Positions 33,240-42,704 are shown, counted from the stretch's first letter. The stretch: DNA of 64,000 nt from Chryseobacterium taiwanense (GCF_000813825.1 NZ_JWTA01000005.1:452091-516090); one strand, 5' to 3'. Notes: generated by a model from the letters alone, not told the origin. Program-made: numbers and translations.

Positions 33240-35903
33240 ATGCATTTTAAACTTAGATTTAAAATTACAGTAATTTCATTATTGAGCACTACATTTATTG
33301 TCGCTCAAAAACCTTTATACAAAGACCCAAAACAACCTATAGAAGCAAGGGTTCAGGATTTGCTGAAACGTATGACCCCGGAAGAGAAATTCTGGCAATG
33401 CTTCATGATTCCAGGAGATTTGGATAATGTTCCGAAAGGTCAATATGCTCACGGAATTTTCGGATTGCAGGTGAGCGCAGGAAATCAGGGTGGTGGAGTT
33501 GCCGGACAATTGTTGAAATACAATGCGAATGAAGATGCGGAAAGATTGGCGAAAAAAATCAATGCAATTCAGAAATATTTTGTGGAAGAATCTCGATTGG
33601 GAATCCCAATTATCCCTTTTGATGAGGCTTTGCACGGATTGATGCGTGAAGGTGCGACAGCTTTTCCACAGGCGATTGGTTTGTCGGCAACCTTCAATCC
33701 TGAGTTGATGAAACAAGTTTCGACAGCCATTGCAAAAGAATCTAAATTGAGAGGAATTCGTCAGATTTTGACTCCGGTTGTGAATTTGGCGAGCGATGTT
33801 CGATGGGGAAGAACCGAAGAAACTTACGGTGAAGATCCTTTTTTGACTTCCGTGATGGGTGTGAATTTCGTTATTTCTTTTGAAAATCAGGGAATTATTA
33901 CAACTCCAAAGCATTTTTTAGCGAATGTTGGGGAAGGCGGAAGAGATTCATATCCGATTCATTGGAGCAAAAGATATTTGGAAGAAACTCATTTAATTCC
34001 TTTTCAAAAGGCTTTTAATCAAGGGAAAAGTCATTCGGTGATGACTTCTTATAATTTATTGGATGGAAGACCTTCTACAGCAAATCATTGGTTATTGACC
34101 GAAAAATTAAAAAATGAATGGAATTTCAAAGGTTTTGTGATCAGCGATGCAAGTGCGGTTGGCGGTGCAAATGTTCTGCATTTTACGGCGAAAGATTACG
34201 ATGATGCTTCTGCACAGGCAATTAATGCAGGACTTGATGTGATTTTCCAAACCGAATATCAACATTATAAGTTGTTTATTCCGCCGTTTTTGGATGGAAG
34301 AATTTCACAGGAAAGAATTGATGATGCGGTGGTAAGAGTTTTAAGAGCGAAATTTGAATTAGGATTGTTTGAAAACCCTTATGTTTCGACTAAAAATATT
34401 GAAGAATTAAAGAAAATCAATCATAAACCTTTAGCGGAAAAAACGGCTGTTGAATCTTTTGTTTTGCTTCAAAATAATAACAAGACGCTTCCTATTTCTG
34501 AAAATTATAAAAAGATTTTGGTGGTTGGAACCGATGCTGTTGATGCGAGATTAGGCGGTTATTCCGGGCCGGGAAATAAGAAGGTGAGTATTTTGGATGG
34601 AATTAAAAATTTCGCTAAAAATAAAAATATCGAAGTCAATTATTCAAAAGGAATTGATTGGAGTTTGAAGCAATTTGTAACAGTTCCGACCGAGTTTTTA
34701 TCTTCGGATAATCAAAAAGGGTTGGAAGGAAATTATTTTTCCAATTCCGATTTAAAAGGAAATCCTGCTTTTGAAAAACAGGATGAGCAGTTAAATTTTA
34801 AATGGACTTTATATTCTCCAAATCCTGAAAAACTGCAGCCCGACAATTACAGTGTGCGTTGGACTGGAAAACTGGAAGCTCCGAATTCCGGAAAATATCA
34901 ATTGGGACTTCGTGGAAATGATGGTTTCAGATTGTATTTAAATGGAAAATTATTGATTGATAATTGGGAAAAATTGAGTTATTCAACAAAAACAGTTGCA
35001 GTTGATTTTGTTAAAGGTCAAAAATCTGATATTGTCATTGAATTTCATGAAAATAGAGGAGAAGCAAACATCGAATTAATCTGGAATTATGGTCTGAATG
35101 ACTATAAAAAAGAATTTAATGATGCTTTAAAGTTGGCTCAAAATGCAGATTACATCATCGTTACAGCTGGAATTCATGAAGGTGAATTTCAGGATCGTTC
35201 TTCGTTGAGTCTTCCAGGAAACCAGGAACAATTTATTCAGGAAGTTTCAAAATTAAATAAGCCAACAGCAGTTGTTTTGGTGGGCGGTTCTGCGATCAAA
35301 ACAACGGATTGGAAAGATAAAGTAGGAGCGATTTTAGACGTTTGGTATCCTGGAGAAGAAGGCGGAAATGCCGTAGCAAAAGTGCTTTTCGGTGTAGAAA
35401 ATCCTTCAGGGAAATTACCGATTACGTTCCCAATTGAGGAAGGACAATTGCCTTTGACGTACAATCATCATCCGACAGGAAGAGGAAACGATTACCATGA
35501 TTTGAGTGGAGAACCATTGTATCCTTTCGGTTTTGGACTGAGTTATACGACTTTCGAAATTTCTGATTTACAATTAAATAAAACAAAATATTCTGAAAAC
35601 GATACGATCATTGCAAAAGTGAATGTGAAAAATACAGGTTCAAAAGCTGGAAGCGAAGTCGTACAATTATATGTAAAAGATTTATTGGCTTCAGTTTCAA
35701 GACCGATTATTGAGTTGAAAGGTTTCCAAAAAGTGGAGTTGAAACCTGGTGAATCAAAGCAAATTTCAATTGAAGTTCCTGTGAAAGAATTACAGTTTTT
35801 AGACGAGAAAAAGAACTGGATCGTGGAAAAAGGAATGTACAGAATTTTTGTTGGAAATTATTCTAAAAATCTGCCTTTGAAGCAAAATATTGAAATAGAA
35901 TAA
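33240..35903 (+). CDS. GH3 beta-glucosidase with inserted PA14 domain
   Basis: An 887-residue secreted glycoside hydrolase family 3 enzyme. A short signal-like segment precedes the barrel. The catalytic nucleophile is Asp303 in GFVISDASAVGG. The C-terminal alpha/beta sandwich is interrupted near residues 490-620 by a PA14 domain (GNYFSNSDLKG, GLRGNDGFRLYLNGKLLIDNW), which in this family shapes the active-site entrance or binds sugar. A fibronectin III-like tail ends the protein (FGFGLSYTTFEIS onward). Likely cleaves beta-linked glucose or xylose from oligosaccharides in the periplasm. Partner of the GH29 gene before it. Confidence 0.93.
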   Translation: MHFKLRFKITVISLLSTTFIVAQKPLYKDPKQPIEARVQDLLKRMTPEEKFWQCFMIPGDLDNVPKGQYAHGIFGLQVSAGNQGGGVAGQLLKYNANEDAERLAKKINAIQKYFVEESRLGIPIIPFDEALHGLMREGATAFPQAIGLSATFNPELMKQVSTAIAKESKLRGIRQILTPVVNLASDVRWGRTEETYGEDPFLTSVMGVNFVISFENQGIITTPKHFLANVGEGGRDSYPIHWSKRYLEETHLIPFQKAFNQGKSHSVMTSYNLLDGRPSTANHWLLTEKLKNEWNFKGFVISDASAVGGANVLHFTAKDYDDASAQAINAGLDVIFQTEYQHYKLFIPPFLDGRISQERIDDAVVRVLRAKFELGLFENPYVSTKNIEELKKINHKPLAEKTAVESFVLLQNNNKTLPISENYKKILVVGTDAVDARLGGYSGPGNKKVSILDGIKNFAKNKNIEVNYSKGIDWSLKQFVTVPTEFLSSDNQKGLEGNYFSNSDLKGNPAFEKQDEQLNFKWTLYSPNPEKLQPDNYSVRWTGKLEAPNSGKYQLGLRGNDGFRLYLNGKLLIDNWEKLSYSTKTVAVDFVKGQKSDIVIEFHENRGEANIELIWNYGLNDYKKEFNDALKLAQNADYIIVTAGIHEGEFQDRSSLSLPGNQEQFIQEVSKLNKPTAVVLVGGSAIKTTDWKDKVGAILDVWYPGEEGGNAVAKVLFGVENPSGKLPITFPIEEGQLPLTYNHHPTGRGNDYHDLSGEPLYPFGFGLSYTTFEISDLQLNKTKYSENDTIIAKVNVKNTGSKAGSEVVQLYVKDLLASVSRPIIELKGFQKVELKPGESKQISIEVPVKELQFLDEKKNWIVEKGMYRIFVGNYSKNLPLKQNIEIE

Positions 35904-35998
35904 TGTTTATCAATCCTTGTATCTAAAGCAAAATTCAATATTGGTATGATATCTGTAATATTTATAGGGTAACCTAAGTGAAATAAAAAATAAATATT

Positions 35999-36250
35999 AT
36001 GAAAAAGTTATTCATATCAATCGTATTGTTATTAGGTTTATCTATGAATGTTCTTGCTCAGGAGCTGCCGCCACATCCTACGAAAAAGGAACTTATCGCT
36101 CATAAAAGACAAGAACTGGATAAAAGATATAACGCAGAAAGAAAAGCAATTTTAAATCACCCGTTGGCAACGAAAAAAATGAAAAGAGATCAGCTGAAAG
36201 CGTTGGATGAAAAATATCAAAGTCAGAAAAAATTGCTTAAACAGTTATAA
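35999..36250 (+). CDS. small secreted basic helical protein
   Basis: An 83-residue protein with signal peptide MKKLFISIVLLLGLSMNVLAQ. The mature 60 residues are highly charged and helical (KKELIAHKRQELDKRYNAERKAILNHP), likely a short coiled coil. No family was recognised. It resembles small periplasmic stress proteins in composition only. It is a single gene with its own terminator. Confidence 0.75.
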   Translation: MKKLFISIVLLLGLSMNVLAQELPPHPTKKELIAHKRQELDKRYNAERKAILNHPLATKKMKRDQLKALDEKYQSQKKLLKQL

Positions 36251-36343
36251 TAATCATATATTTTTTAGAAATAGTAAAATCGAAATCGATTAATTCTATA
36301 CTTTCGGTTTTATGAAATTTTTAAATTAAAGTAAAATTTATTG

Positions 36344-36375
36344 AAAGAGAATGCTTTTTGTGTTCTCTTTTTTGT
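36344..36375 (+). terminator. intrinsic terminator
   Basis: Eight-base stem AAAGAGAA / TTCTCTTT with an 11-base loop and a T run, after the small secreted protein gene. It falls inside the open frame upstream of the lpdA ATG, which supports the later start chosen for that gene. Confidence 0.7.
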
Positions 36376-36480
36376 TTAAAATTAAATGAAAGTAGTAATT
36401 GTTATGCATTGCTTCACGTTTTTCCAGAAACGTGCTTCATCCAATATTTTTCCTTAAATTCGCATAAAAATTTTAAACTA

Positions 36481-37869
36481 ATGAATTACGATATTATTGT
36501 CATCGGAAGTGGTCCTGGTGGATATGTTACTGCAATTAGAGCGGCACAATTGGGTTTCAAAACTGCAATTATCGAAAAAGAAAATTTAGGAGGAATTTGC
36601 CTTAACTGGGGATGTATTCCAACTAAAGCTTTGTTGAAGTCTGCTCAGGTTTTTCATTATATTAACCATGCTGAAGATTATGGTTTGAACAAAGTGGAAG
36701 CAAGCTTTGAGTTTCCAAACGTAATTCAGAGAAGCCGTGGTGTTGCATCTAAAATGAGCAAAGGGATTGAATTCTTGATGAAAAAGAACAAAATCGACGT
36801 TATTTTAGGAACTGCAAAAGTACAAAAAGGTAAAAAAGTTTCTGTTACAGATAAAGATGGAAAAGTAACTGAATATACAGGTACTCATATCATTATCGCT
36901 ACAGGAGCTCGTTCTAGAGAATTGCCAAACTTACCTCAAGACGGTAAAAAAGTAATCGGATACAGACAAGCATTATCTCTTCCTGAGCAGCCAAAATCTA
37001 TGATCGTTGTAGGTTCTGGAGCTATCGGAGTAGAATTTGCTGATTTCTATAATACAATGGGTACTAAAGTAACTGTTGTTGAATTTATGCCAAATATCGT
37101 TCCTGTAGAAGACGAGGAAATCTCTAAACACTTAGAGAAATCTTTGAAAAAATCAGGGATCGAAATTATGACCAATGCTTCTGTAGAAAGTGTTGACACA
37201 AGCGGAGAAGGAGTGAAAGCTACTGTAAAAACTGCTAAAGGAAACATCGTTCTTGAAGCTGATATCTTATTATCTGCTGTTGGTATTGCTGCAAACATCG
37301 AGAACATCGGTCTTGAAGAAGTAGGAATTCAGACAGATAAAGGAAGAGTTTTAGTAAACGAATGGTACGAAACTTCAGTTCCTGGATATTATGCAATCGG
37401 AGATTTGATTCCTACTCAAGCTTTAGCACACGTTGCTTCTGCTGAAGGAATTACTTGTGTTGAAAAAATCAAAGGAATGCACGTTGAGAAAATCGACTAT
37501 GGCAATATTCCTGGATGTACGTACTGTCACCCAGAAGTTGCTTCTGTAGGTCTTACAGAAAAGCAGGCTAAAGAAAAAGGGTACGAAATCAAAGTGGGTA
37601 AATTCCCTCTTTCTGCAAGTGGAAAAGCAACGGCAAACGGAAATACAGATGGTTTCATCAAAGTTATTTTTGATGCTAAATATGGTGAATGGTTAGGTTG
37701 TCACATGATCGGAGAAGGAGTTACAGATATGGTTGCTGAAGCTGTTGTTGCTAGAAAACTAGAAACTACAGGTCATGAAATCATTAAGTCAATTCACCCG
37801 CATCCGACAGTTTCTGAAGCTATCATGGAAGCTGCAGCTGCTGCTTACGGAGAAGTGATCCACATTTAA
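36481..37869 (+). CDS. lpdA: dihydrolipoyl dehydrogenase (E3)
   Basis: A 462-residue flavoprotein that reoxidises dihydrolipoamide of 2-oxoacid dehydrogenase complexes with NAD. Features: MNYDIIVIGSGPGGYVTAIR (FAD), the redox disulfide CLNWGC (Cys40 and Cys45), VVGSGAIGVEFA (NAD), AIGDL and the C-terminal HPHPTVSEA with the catalytic His. The frame is open back to 36358, but the FAD motif begins at the ATG at 36481 and a terminator lies upstream, so that start is used. It would serve the fused E1 at 5537. Monocistronic, with a strong terminator. Confidence 0.96.
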   Translation: MNYDIIVIGSGPGGYVTAIRAAQLGFKTAIIEKENLGGICLNWGCIPTKALLKSAQVFHYINHAEDYGLNKVEASFEFPNVIQRSRGVASKMSKGIEFLMKKNKIDVILGTAKVQKGKKVSVTDKDGKVTEYTGTHIIIATGARSRELPNLPQDGKKVIGYRQALSLPEQPKSMIVVGSGAIGVEFADFYNTMGTKVTVVEFMPNIVPVEDEEISKHLEKSLKKSGIEIMTNASVESVDTSGEGVKATVKTAKGNIVLEADILLSAVGIAANIENIGLEEVGIQTDKGRVLVNEWYETSVPGYYAIGDLIPTQALAHVASAEGITCVEKIKGMHVEKIDYGNIPGCTYCHPEVASVGLTEKQAKEKGYEIKVGKFPLSASGKATANGNTDGFIKVIFDAKYGEWLGCHMIGEGVTDMVAEAVVARKLETTGHEIIKSIHPHPTVSEAIMEAAAAAYGEVIHI

Positions 37870-37896
37870 TTTGATATAATCAATTTTAAATATATT

Positions 37897-37926
37897 AAAA
37901 CCACAGATTTTGTCTGTGGTTTTTTC
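37897..37926 (+). terminator. intrinsic terminator
   Basis: Eleven-base stem AAAACCACAGA / TCTGTGGTTTT with a 5-base loop and T run, after lpdA. The same stem recurs after the PH-domain gene (38904). Confidence 0.9.
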
Positions 37927-37985
37927 ATTTTGTAAGAGTCTATTTAAATTTGATATTTAAAATTTTTATGGCTCTATTATTTTTA

Positions 37986-38142
37986 AACGCAAAGTTTTTA
38001 TTCAGCTATATGGGTTATTTTTAGGAAGCAAAGGCAAATAAAATTTGCCTCGCGAAGCTTGAAAACCCAGCTTCATCTAATCAACTTGTTGATTCTTCTT
38101 TGCTCACTTAAATAATTAAGTCTTTAGACAAAATCTTTGCGT
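37986..38142. repeat. intergenic element bounded by ACGCAAAG / CTTTGCGT
   Basis: This fills most of the 399-base gene-free stretch 37870-38268. It opens with AACGCAAAG and ends with CTTTGCGT. Inside are smaller inverted pieces (GCAAAG / CTTTGC; AAGCTTGAAAACCCAGCTT; AATCAACTTGTTGATT). No ORF is present. It looks like a degenerate non-autonomous repeat. Confidence 0.45.
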
Positions 38143-38268
38143 CAAAAAATGAATGATAATTTTAATATCTAATGAAATTTAAACAGGCACTAAGATAATT
38201 TTTTTCGATTTTATCTCAGTTATTTTCTTAATTTTAGCCACTTAATAAAATACAAATTAAAATAAATT

Positions 38269-38883
38269 ATGTTTAAGAAATTAGCTGCAGAAGCTTTAGG
38301 ATTGGGAGATATAGGTAAGATTATTCCTTCTCAGGATTATGATAAAGTTGATTCAGACGATTATATTTTATCTGAAGATCAGGAGAAAATATTTTTCCTG
38401 ATTAAATCTAAAAGAGACGAATATTGTTTTACCAACAGAGCTTTGATCCACATCGACGGAGCAAGTGCTTTGGATAAAAAGAGAATATTAAAGAGATACG
38501 AATATTATCAGTTTCCTTTCTCAAATATTGCTTTGCAAACTGCGGGAACAATCGATTTGGATGTTGAGATTTCATTTAATATAGGGAATGTTCCCATGAT
38601 GATCAGTGTTGCAAAAGGTCAGATCGATCAGTTAAAAGATCTTTATAAAGCGCTTTTAGCCATTCAGCAAGAGGTTCATCACAACCATTCTTTGTTGAAT
38701 TTTTCTAATGACAGCATACAAAAAGCAATCACAACAGTGGCTTCCGGAAAACAGGAGAATGTTTCGAAAAGTCAGGAGCTAAGAGCGATCAACGAATATA
38801 TTTTTGACTGGAACATTAATAGTTTCGAAAAATATAATCAGAAAGATTTCTCAAGAATTTTTGAAAAGTATATTAATAATTAA
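38269..38883 (+). CDS. PH domain-containing protein (YvbH-like)
   Basis: A 204-residue cytoplasmic protein with a bacterial pleckstrin-homology domain at about 20-130: EDQEKIFFLIKSKRDEYCFTNRALIHIDG, then RYEYYQFPFSNIALQTAGTIDLDVEISF. The C-terminal third (SQELRAINEYIFDWNINSFEKYN) matches the YvbH-like oligomerisation tail. Function is unknown; family members are thought to act in envelope stress. Monocistronic with its own terminator. Confidence 0.85.
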   Translation: MFKKLAAEALGLGDIGKIIPSQDYDKVDSDDYILSEDQEKIFFLIKSKRDEYCFTNRALIHIDGASALDKKRILKRYEYYQFPFSNIALQTAGTIDLDVEISFNIGNVPMMISVAKGQIDQLKDLYKALLAIQQEVHHNHSLLNFSNDSIQKAITTVASGKQENVSKSQELRAINEYIFDWNINSFEKYNQKDFSRIFEKYINN

Positions 38884-38903
38884 GAGTTACCCTCTACATA
38901 TTA

Positions 38904-38932
38904 AAAACCACAGATGTTGTCTGTGGTTTTTT
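38904..38932 (+). terminator. intrinsic terminator
   Basis: Stem AAAACCACAGA / TCTGTGGTTTT with loop TGTTG and T run, 20 bases after the PH-domain gene. Nearly the same hairpin as after lpdA. Confidence 0.88.
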
Positions 38933-39004
38933 GCTGTAAAGAATTAACAAAATATTTAGAATATTTAAATGCGTTGTGTAATGATGTTTTCTTACATTTA
39001 TTCA

Positions 39005-39805
39005 ATGAATTTTGAAAAAACAGGATTGGTCTTATCGGGCGGTGGTACTAAAGGTATTGCTCATGCGGGAGTTTTAAAATTTCTACATGAAAAAAATGTT
39101 GATATAGATATTTTGTCTTGTTGTAGTGCAGGTTCTATTGTGGGATGTCTATATGCTGTAGGCAAAACTCCTGAGGAAATCCTTGATTTTTTTCAGTCGG
39201 TTTATTTCTTTAACTGGAAACATTTTACGTTCAATCAGCCGGGATTAGTTTCTTCGGTTATTTTTAACAATTACCTAAAGCCGATTTTTCAGGATATGAA
39301 GATTGGAGATTTAGACAAGGAAGTACGTATTGTCGCTACAGAATTAGTTTCCGGAACAGAGAAGATCTTTGACAAAGATTTTTTAGTTACTGATGCCATT
39401 ATAGCTTCCTGTTCTATTCCGGGAATTACGACTCCTTATATTTTACAGGAGGAAATGTTTTGTGACGGAGGGGTACTTAATAATTTTCCTGCAGATATTA
39501 TTCGTGACGATTGTGATAAGCTAATCGGTGTTTTTGTTTCCCCACCTCATGATACTAAAATTGATGATTTAAAATCAATTAAAGCTATTGTTTCACGTTC
39601 GTATGATCTTCTTTCTTATAGAATTGAGAAGGTGAAATTTGACTATTGTGACTGGTTTATTTCCTCTCAACAACTATCCAGTTTTGGAACGTTTGAACGA
39701 AAAAGAGACCGTCTTGAACAGATTTTCAATATTGGGTATAATGCTGCCAAAGACAGTTTTTATGAAAGTCATTTTTATACAGAACTAAGGAAATCGGGAA
39801 CATAA
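39005..39805 (+). CDS. patatin-like phospholipase family protein
   Basis: A 266-residue cytoplasmic patatin-fold lipase. The frame opens at 38969, but the conserved N-terminus (MNFEKTGLVLSGGGTKGIAHAGVL) starts at the ATG at 39005. The oxyanion GGGTKG is present and the catalytic Asp is in CDGGVLNNFP. The nucleophile elbow reads CCSAGS, so the first Gly of the usual GxSxG is a Cys; the Ser itself is kept. It probably hydrolyses phospholipid or acyl esters. A bidirectional terminator follows. Confidence 0.9.
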   Translation: MNFEKTGLVLSGGGTKGIAHAGVLKFLHEKNVDIDILSCCSAGSIVGCLYAVGKTPEEILDFFQSVYFFNWKHFTFNQPGLVSSVIFNNYLKPIFQDMKIGDLDKEVRIVATELVSGTEKIFDKDFLVTDAIIASCSIPGITTPYILQEEMFCDGGVLNNFPADIIRDDCDKLIGVFVSPPHDTKIDDLKSIKAIVSRSYDLLSYRIEKVKFDYCDWFISSQQLSSFGTFERKRDRLEQIFNIGYNAAKDSFYESHFYTELRKSGT

Positions 39806-39836
39806 AAAAACTCTGGCGTTTACCAGAGTGATTTTA
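39804..39836. terminator. bidirectional terminator
   Basis: Seven-base stem ACTCTGG / CCAGAGT with A7 before and T-rich sequence after. It is shared by the patatin gene (plus) and the secreted-protein gene (minus). Confidence 0.8.
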
Positions 39837-40277
39837 TTATTGTTTAACGACATATGCGTCTTGTTTTACTACTGTATCTCCTTTATCGTTAATCACAACG
39901 AGCGTATAAGGAGCTTTTTTAGCTGAATCTGTAAGGTAATTTCTCCAGACCTGATAAATATATCCGTTGTTATTGAACTCATAATAGTAATTTCCGCCAG
40001 ATCCATCCGGAGTTAATTCTCCATTGCTGATGATCATATTCGGTTTTGCCGTTATTTTTGTATTGGCTCCCCACGATTGATACAGGTAATTTCCGTTAGG
40101 TTGTTTATCAATTCTTACCTTGAATTTCTTGGTTTTAATAATAACTGTTTTTGGAACGTTTTGAGTGTATCCCTTATTGTTTGTTGTATAATAAGGTTTG
40201 GGATCAAAATTATTGGCAGAAACCAACGATACCGGAACAATGCAGAGTGCGATTCCGAATAAAAGGTTTTTAATCAT
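39837..40277 (-). CDS. secreted hypothetical protein
   Basis: A 146-residue protein with signal peptide (MIKNLLFGIALCIVPVSLVSA). The mature part is rich in Tyr, Asn and Gly, with likely beta strands (KKFKVRIDKQPNGNYLYQSWG, GNYYYEFNNNGYIYQVWRNYL). No domain was recognised. It has neither a lipobox nor a T9SS tail. It shares a terminator with the patatin gene in convergent orientation. Confidence 0.7.
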   Translation of the reverse strand: MIKNLLFGIALCIVPVSLVSANNFDPKPYYTTNNKGYTQNVPKTVIIKTKKFKVRIDKQPNGNYLYQSWGANTKITAKPNMIISNGELTPDGSGGNYYYEFNNNGYIYQVWRNYLTDSAKKAPYTLVVINDKGDTVVKQDAYVVKQ

Positions 40278-40724
40278 TTTTTTAATGTTTTGTTGTTGAT
40301 GTTAAACTTCATCAAATTTAAAGCCAATTTTTAAATTTAAACAAGAATATAGGGTGCTGAAAAAGAGGTTTTTAAAGGTATTAAATGTTTGTGTTAGAAA
40401 ATAATAATATTGATTTTCAATTTATTATGATAATGTTGATAAAATATCGCCAGCATCTGAAACAACGGATTACTTTTCTTGTGTACATTTGTATCACCAA
40501 AGGATCTCGTTCCTTTACTATTGAAATGAAACTAATTAACTTTAAGTTTTTTCTATTAAAAGTATCAGAAATCATCTTCACGATTTTTAATACATCTCCT
40601 CCTTCAATCTCTTAATTTTTTCGAAAGAATTATCACATAATTCGTACTCTGCTTTTTCGTATTCCGAAGAAATAGAGCACAATCCCTGTTTTCAAATTTA
40701 ATCAAAACAAAAAACAAAAAAACT
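40278..40724. other. gene-free stretch
   Basis: 447 bases between divergent genes. A 76-codon open frame (40385-40615) has no family features and unlikely composition, and was not accepted. It must hold the promoters of the SPFH gene and of the secreted-protein gene, but no exact TAnnTTTG box was seen near either start. Confidence 0.5.
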
Positions 40725-42662
40725 ATGGAATTAGCTTTTCATGGCTGGATGGTTCCGGCCGTAATTGCACTTTTGTGCGTATTTTTCTACAAATTCATTT
40801 TGAGAATTTTCTTTGGATTAATTATTGTTCCCCAAGACAGAATAGGACTGGTTACCAAGAAATTTGTATTGGTGGGTAAACAGGAACTTCCCGAAGGAAG
40901 GATTATTGCCACCAACGGTGAAGCAGGTTTTCAGGCACAGACATTAGCTCCCGGAGTCTATTTTGGGAAATGGATTTGGCAGTATTCTATCGATTTTCAG
41001 CCTTTTACTGTAATCCCAACCGGGAAAATAGGATTGTTATTGGCTAAAGACGGTATGGAGCTGGAAACCGGAAGGATTTTAGGAAGAAAAGTCGATTGCG
41101 ATTCTTTTCAGGATGCGGAAGCTTTTTTAAAGAACGGAGGAAGAAAAGGCCGCCAGACTGCAATCATTGCACCGGGATCTTACAGAATCAATACCTTATT
41201 GTTTGAAATGGAATTAACTGATATGACTCAGATTCCGGATAATGCAGTGGGAATTATTACAACAATGGAAGGAAGTCCTTTGGAAGAAGGGCAGATTGCC
41301 GGGAAAATTATTAACGATCATAATAAATTTCAGGATGTTGATACTTTTTTAAATAACGGAGGATATAAAGGTCTTCAGGAGCAGGTGATTTTGGCAGGTT
41401 CTTATTTCTTAAACCCTTGGTTTACAAAAGTTGAAATGGTGAGAATGACGGAAATTCCAATTGGTCATGTTGGGGTGATTATCAGCTATGTAGGAGAAGA
41501 AGGTAAAGATTTGAGCGGTGTTGATTTTAAACATGGAAATATTGTTGAAAAAGGTCATAAAGGAGTTTGGGCAGAACCTATTGGTCCCGGAAAATATCCG
41601 ATCAATCCTTATATTATGAAAGTAGAACTTGTTCCTACGACCAATTTGGTACTGAACTGGGCTTATGAAAGAAGTGAATCTCACCAACTGGATAAAAACC
41701 TTTCTACCATTACGGTAAGAAGTAAAGACGGTTTCCCTTTCAATCTTGACGTGTCACAAATCATCCATATCCCGACTTATGAAGCTCCAAAAGTGATTGC
41801 CCGTTTCGGGAATATGATCAATCTTGTCAGTCAGGTGTTAGAACCCACCATTGGAAATTATTTCAGAAATTCTGCTCAGGATAGTGATGTCATTGCATTT
41901 TTAGGAACTCGTAAAGAAAGACAGCAGTCGGCGAAAGATCATATCAGCAGTGTTTTGGAACAGTATAATGTAAATGCGGTTGATACGTTGATCGGGGCAA
42001 TTGTTCCTCCTGAAAGTTTGATGAAAACCTTAACAGACAGAAAATTGGCGGAAGAACAAAAAATCACCTACGAAACCGAAATGTTGGCTCAGGAAACACG
42101 TCAGGCTTTAGAAAAAGAAACCGCTGTTGCTGATATGCAGAAAGAAATCGTAAAAGCAGATCAAGGGGTTGTAATTGCAGAGAGAATTGCTGATGCATCC
42201 GTTAAAAAAGCCACGGGAGACGCAAATTCCGTAAGATTACAGGCAAATGCAGAAGGAGACAGATTGAAGCTCTTAGCAACCGGTGAAGCCGAAAAAACAA
42301 GACTTCTTGCAAAAGCAGAAGCCGAGAAAATAGAGTTGTTAGCAAAAGCCAGTGCGGAACAGATTTCATTAACAGGTAATGCTGAAGCAGAAAAAATCCT
42401 GGCAATCGGTAAATCGAATGCGGAATCTTACAAATTATCTGTGGAAGCAATGGGTGGAAATAATTTTACCCAATTGAAAATCATGGAAAATATTGCCAAT
42501 CAGAATGTGAGAATTATGCCTGAAGTGTTGATCGGAGGGAATGGTGATTCTGCGAATGGTGGAATTAGTGGGCTTTTGGGACTTCAGCTTTTAGAACAGG
42601 TTCAAAAGAAAAGCGTTGAAAGTGCTCCTGTAAGTAATGAAAACACGGATGAAAACTCTTAA
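40725..42662 (+). CDS. flotillin-like SPFH protein with vault-like repeats
   Basis: A 645-residue membrane-associated protein. An N-terminal hydrophobic segment (VIALLCVFFYKFILRIFFGLII) is followed by four related units of about 70 residues. Each starts with an IP..x-VG/IG turn (VPQDRIGLV, IPTGKIGLLL, IPDNAVGIIT, IPIGHVGVII); three end in an APG-Y-xNP-like motif (LAPGVYF, IAPGSYRIN, GPGKYPINP). An SPFH/band 7 domain then runs to about 430 (ITVRSKDGFPFNLDVSQIIHI). A long Ala/Glu coiled coil follows (EAEKTRLLAKAEAEKIELL), and a Gly-rich end. The repeats resemble those of major vault protein. It probably assembles into large membrane scaffolds. Confidence 0.87.
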   Translation: MELAFHGWMVPAVIALLCVFFYKFILRIFFGLIIVPQDRIGLVTKKFVLVGKQELPEGRIIATNGEAGFQAQTLAPGVYFGKWIWQYSIDFQPFTVIPTGKIGLLLAKDGMELETGRILGRKVDCDSFQDAEAFLKNGGRKGRQTAIIAPGSYRINTLLFEMELTDMTQIPDNAVGIITTMEGSPLEEGQIAGKIINDHNKFQDVDTFLNNGGYKGLQEQVILAGSYFLNPWFTKVEMVRMTEIPIGHVGVIISYVGEEGKDLSGVDFKHGNIVEKGHKGVWAEPIGPGKYPINPYIMKVELVPTTNLVLNWAYERSESHQLDKNLSTITVRSKDGFPFNLDVSQIIHIPTYEAPKVIARFGNMINLVSQVLEPTIGNYFRNSAQDSDVIAFLGTRKERQQSAKDHISSVLEQYNVNAVDTLIGAIVPPESLMKTLTDRKLAEEQKITYETEMLAQETRQALEKETAVADMQKEIVKADQGVVIAERIADASVKKATGDANSVRLQANAEGDRLKLLATGEAEKTRLLAKAEAEKIELLAKASAEQISLTGNAEAEKILAIGKSNAESYKLSVEAMGGNNFTQLKIMENIANQNVRIMPEVLIGGNGDSANGGISGLLGLQLLEQVQKKSVESAPVSNENTDENS

Positions 42663-42704
42663 TTTTAAACAAAATTGAATGGTTAAATTTTTAGTAATAT
42701 TAAA

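Noticed and set aside
33315..33914. 199-codon open frame on the minus strand
   Set aside because: It lies fully inside the GH3 gene, has a Cys/Phe/Ser-rich composition with no domain, and is the antisense shadow of a well-supported enzyme.
31550..35903. A full polysaccharide utilisation locus around GH29 and GH3
   Set aside because: No SusC/SusD pair, hybrid two-component system or other sugar genes lie next to the two enzymes; only a two-gene pair is supported.
36358..36480. Upstream extension of the lipoamide dehydrogenase frame
   Set aside because: It adds 41 Cys/Phe-rich residues before the FAD motif and runs through a terminator hairpin; the ATG at 36481 is the natural start.
40385..40615. 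76-codon ORF in the 447-base gap
   Set aside because: Rich in Phe/Ile/Lys as expected of A/T-rich random sequence, with no signal peptide or motif; not accepted as a gene.
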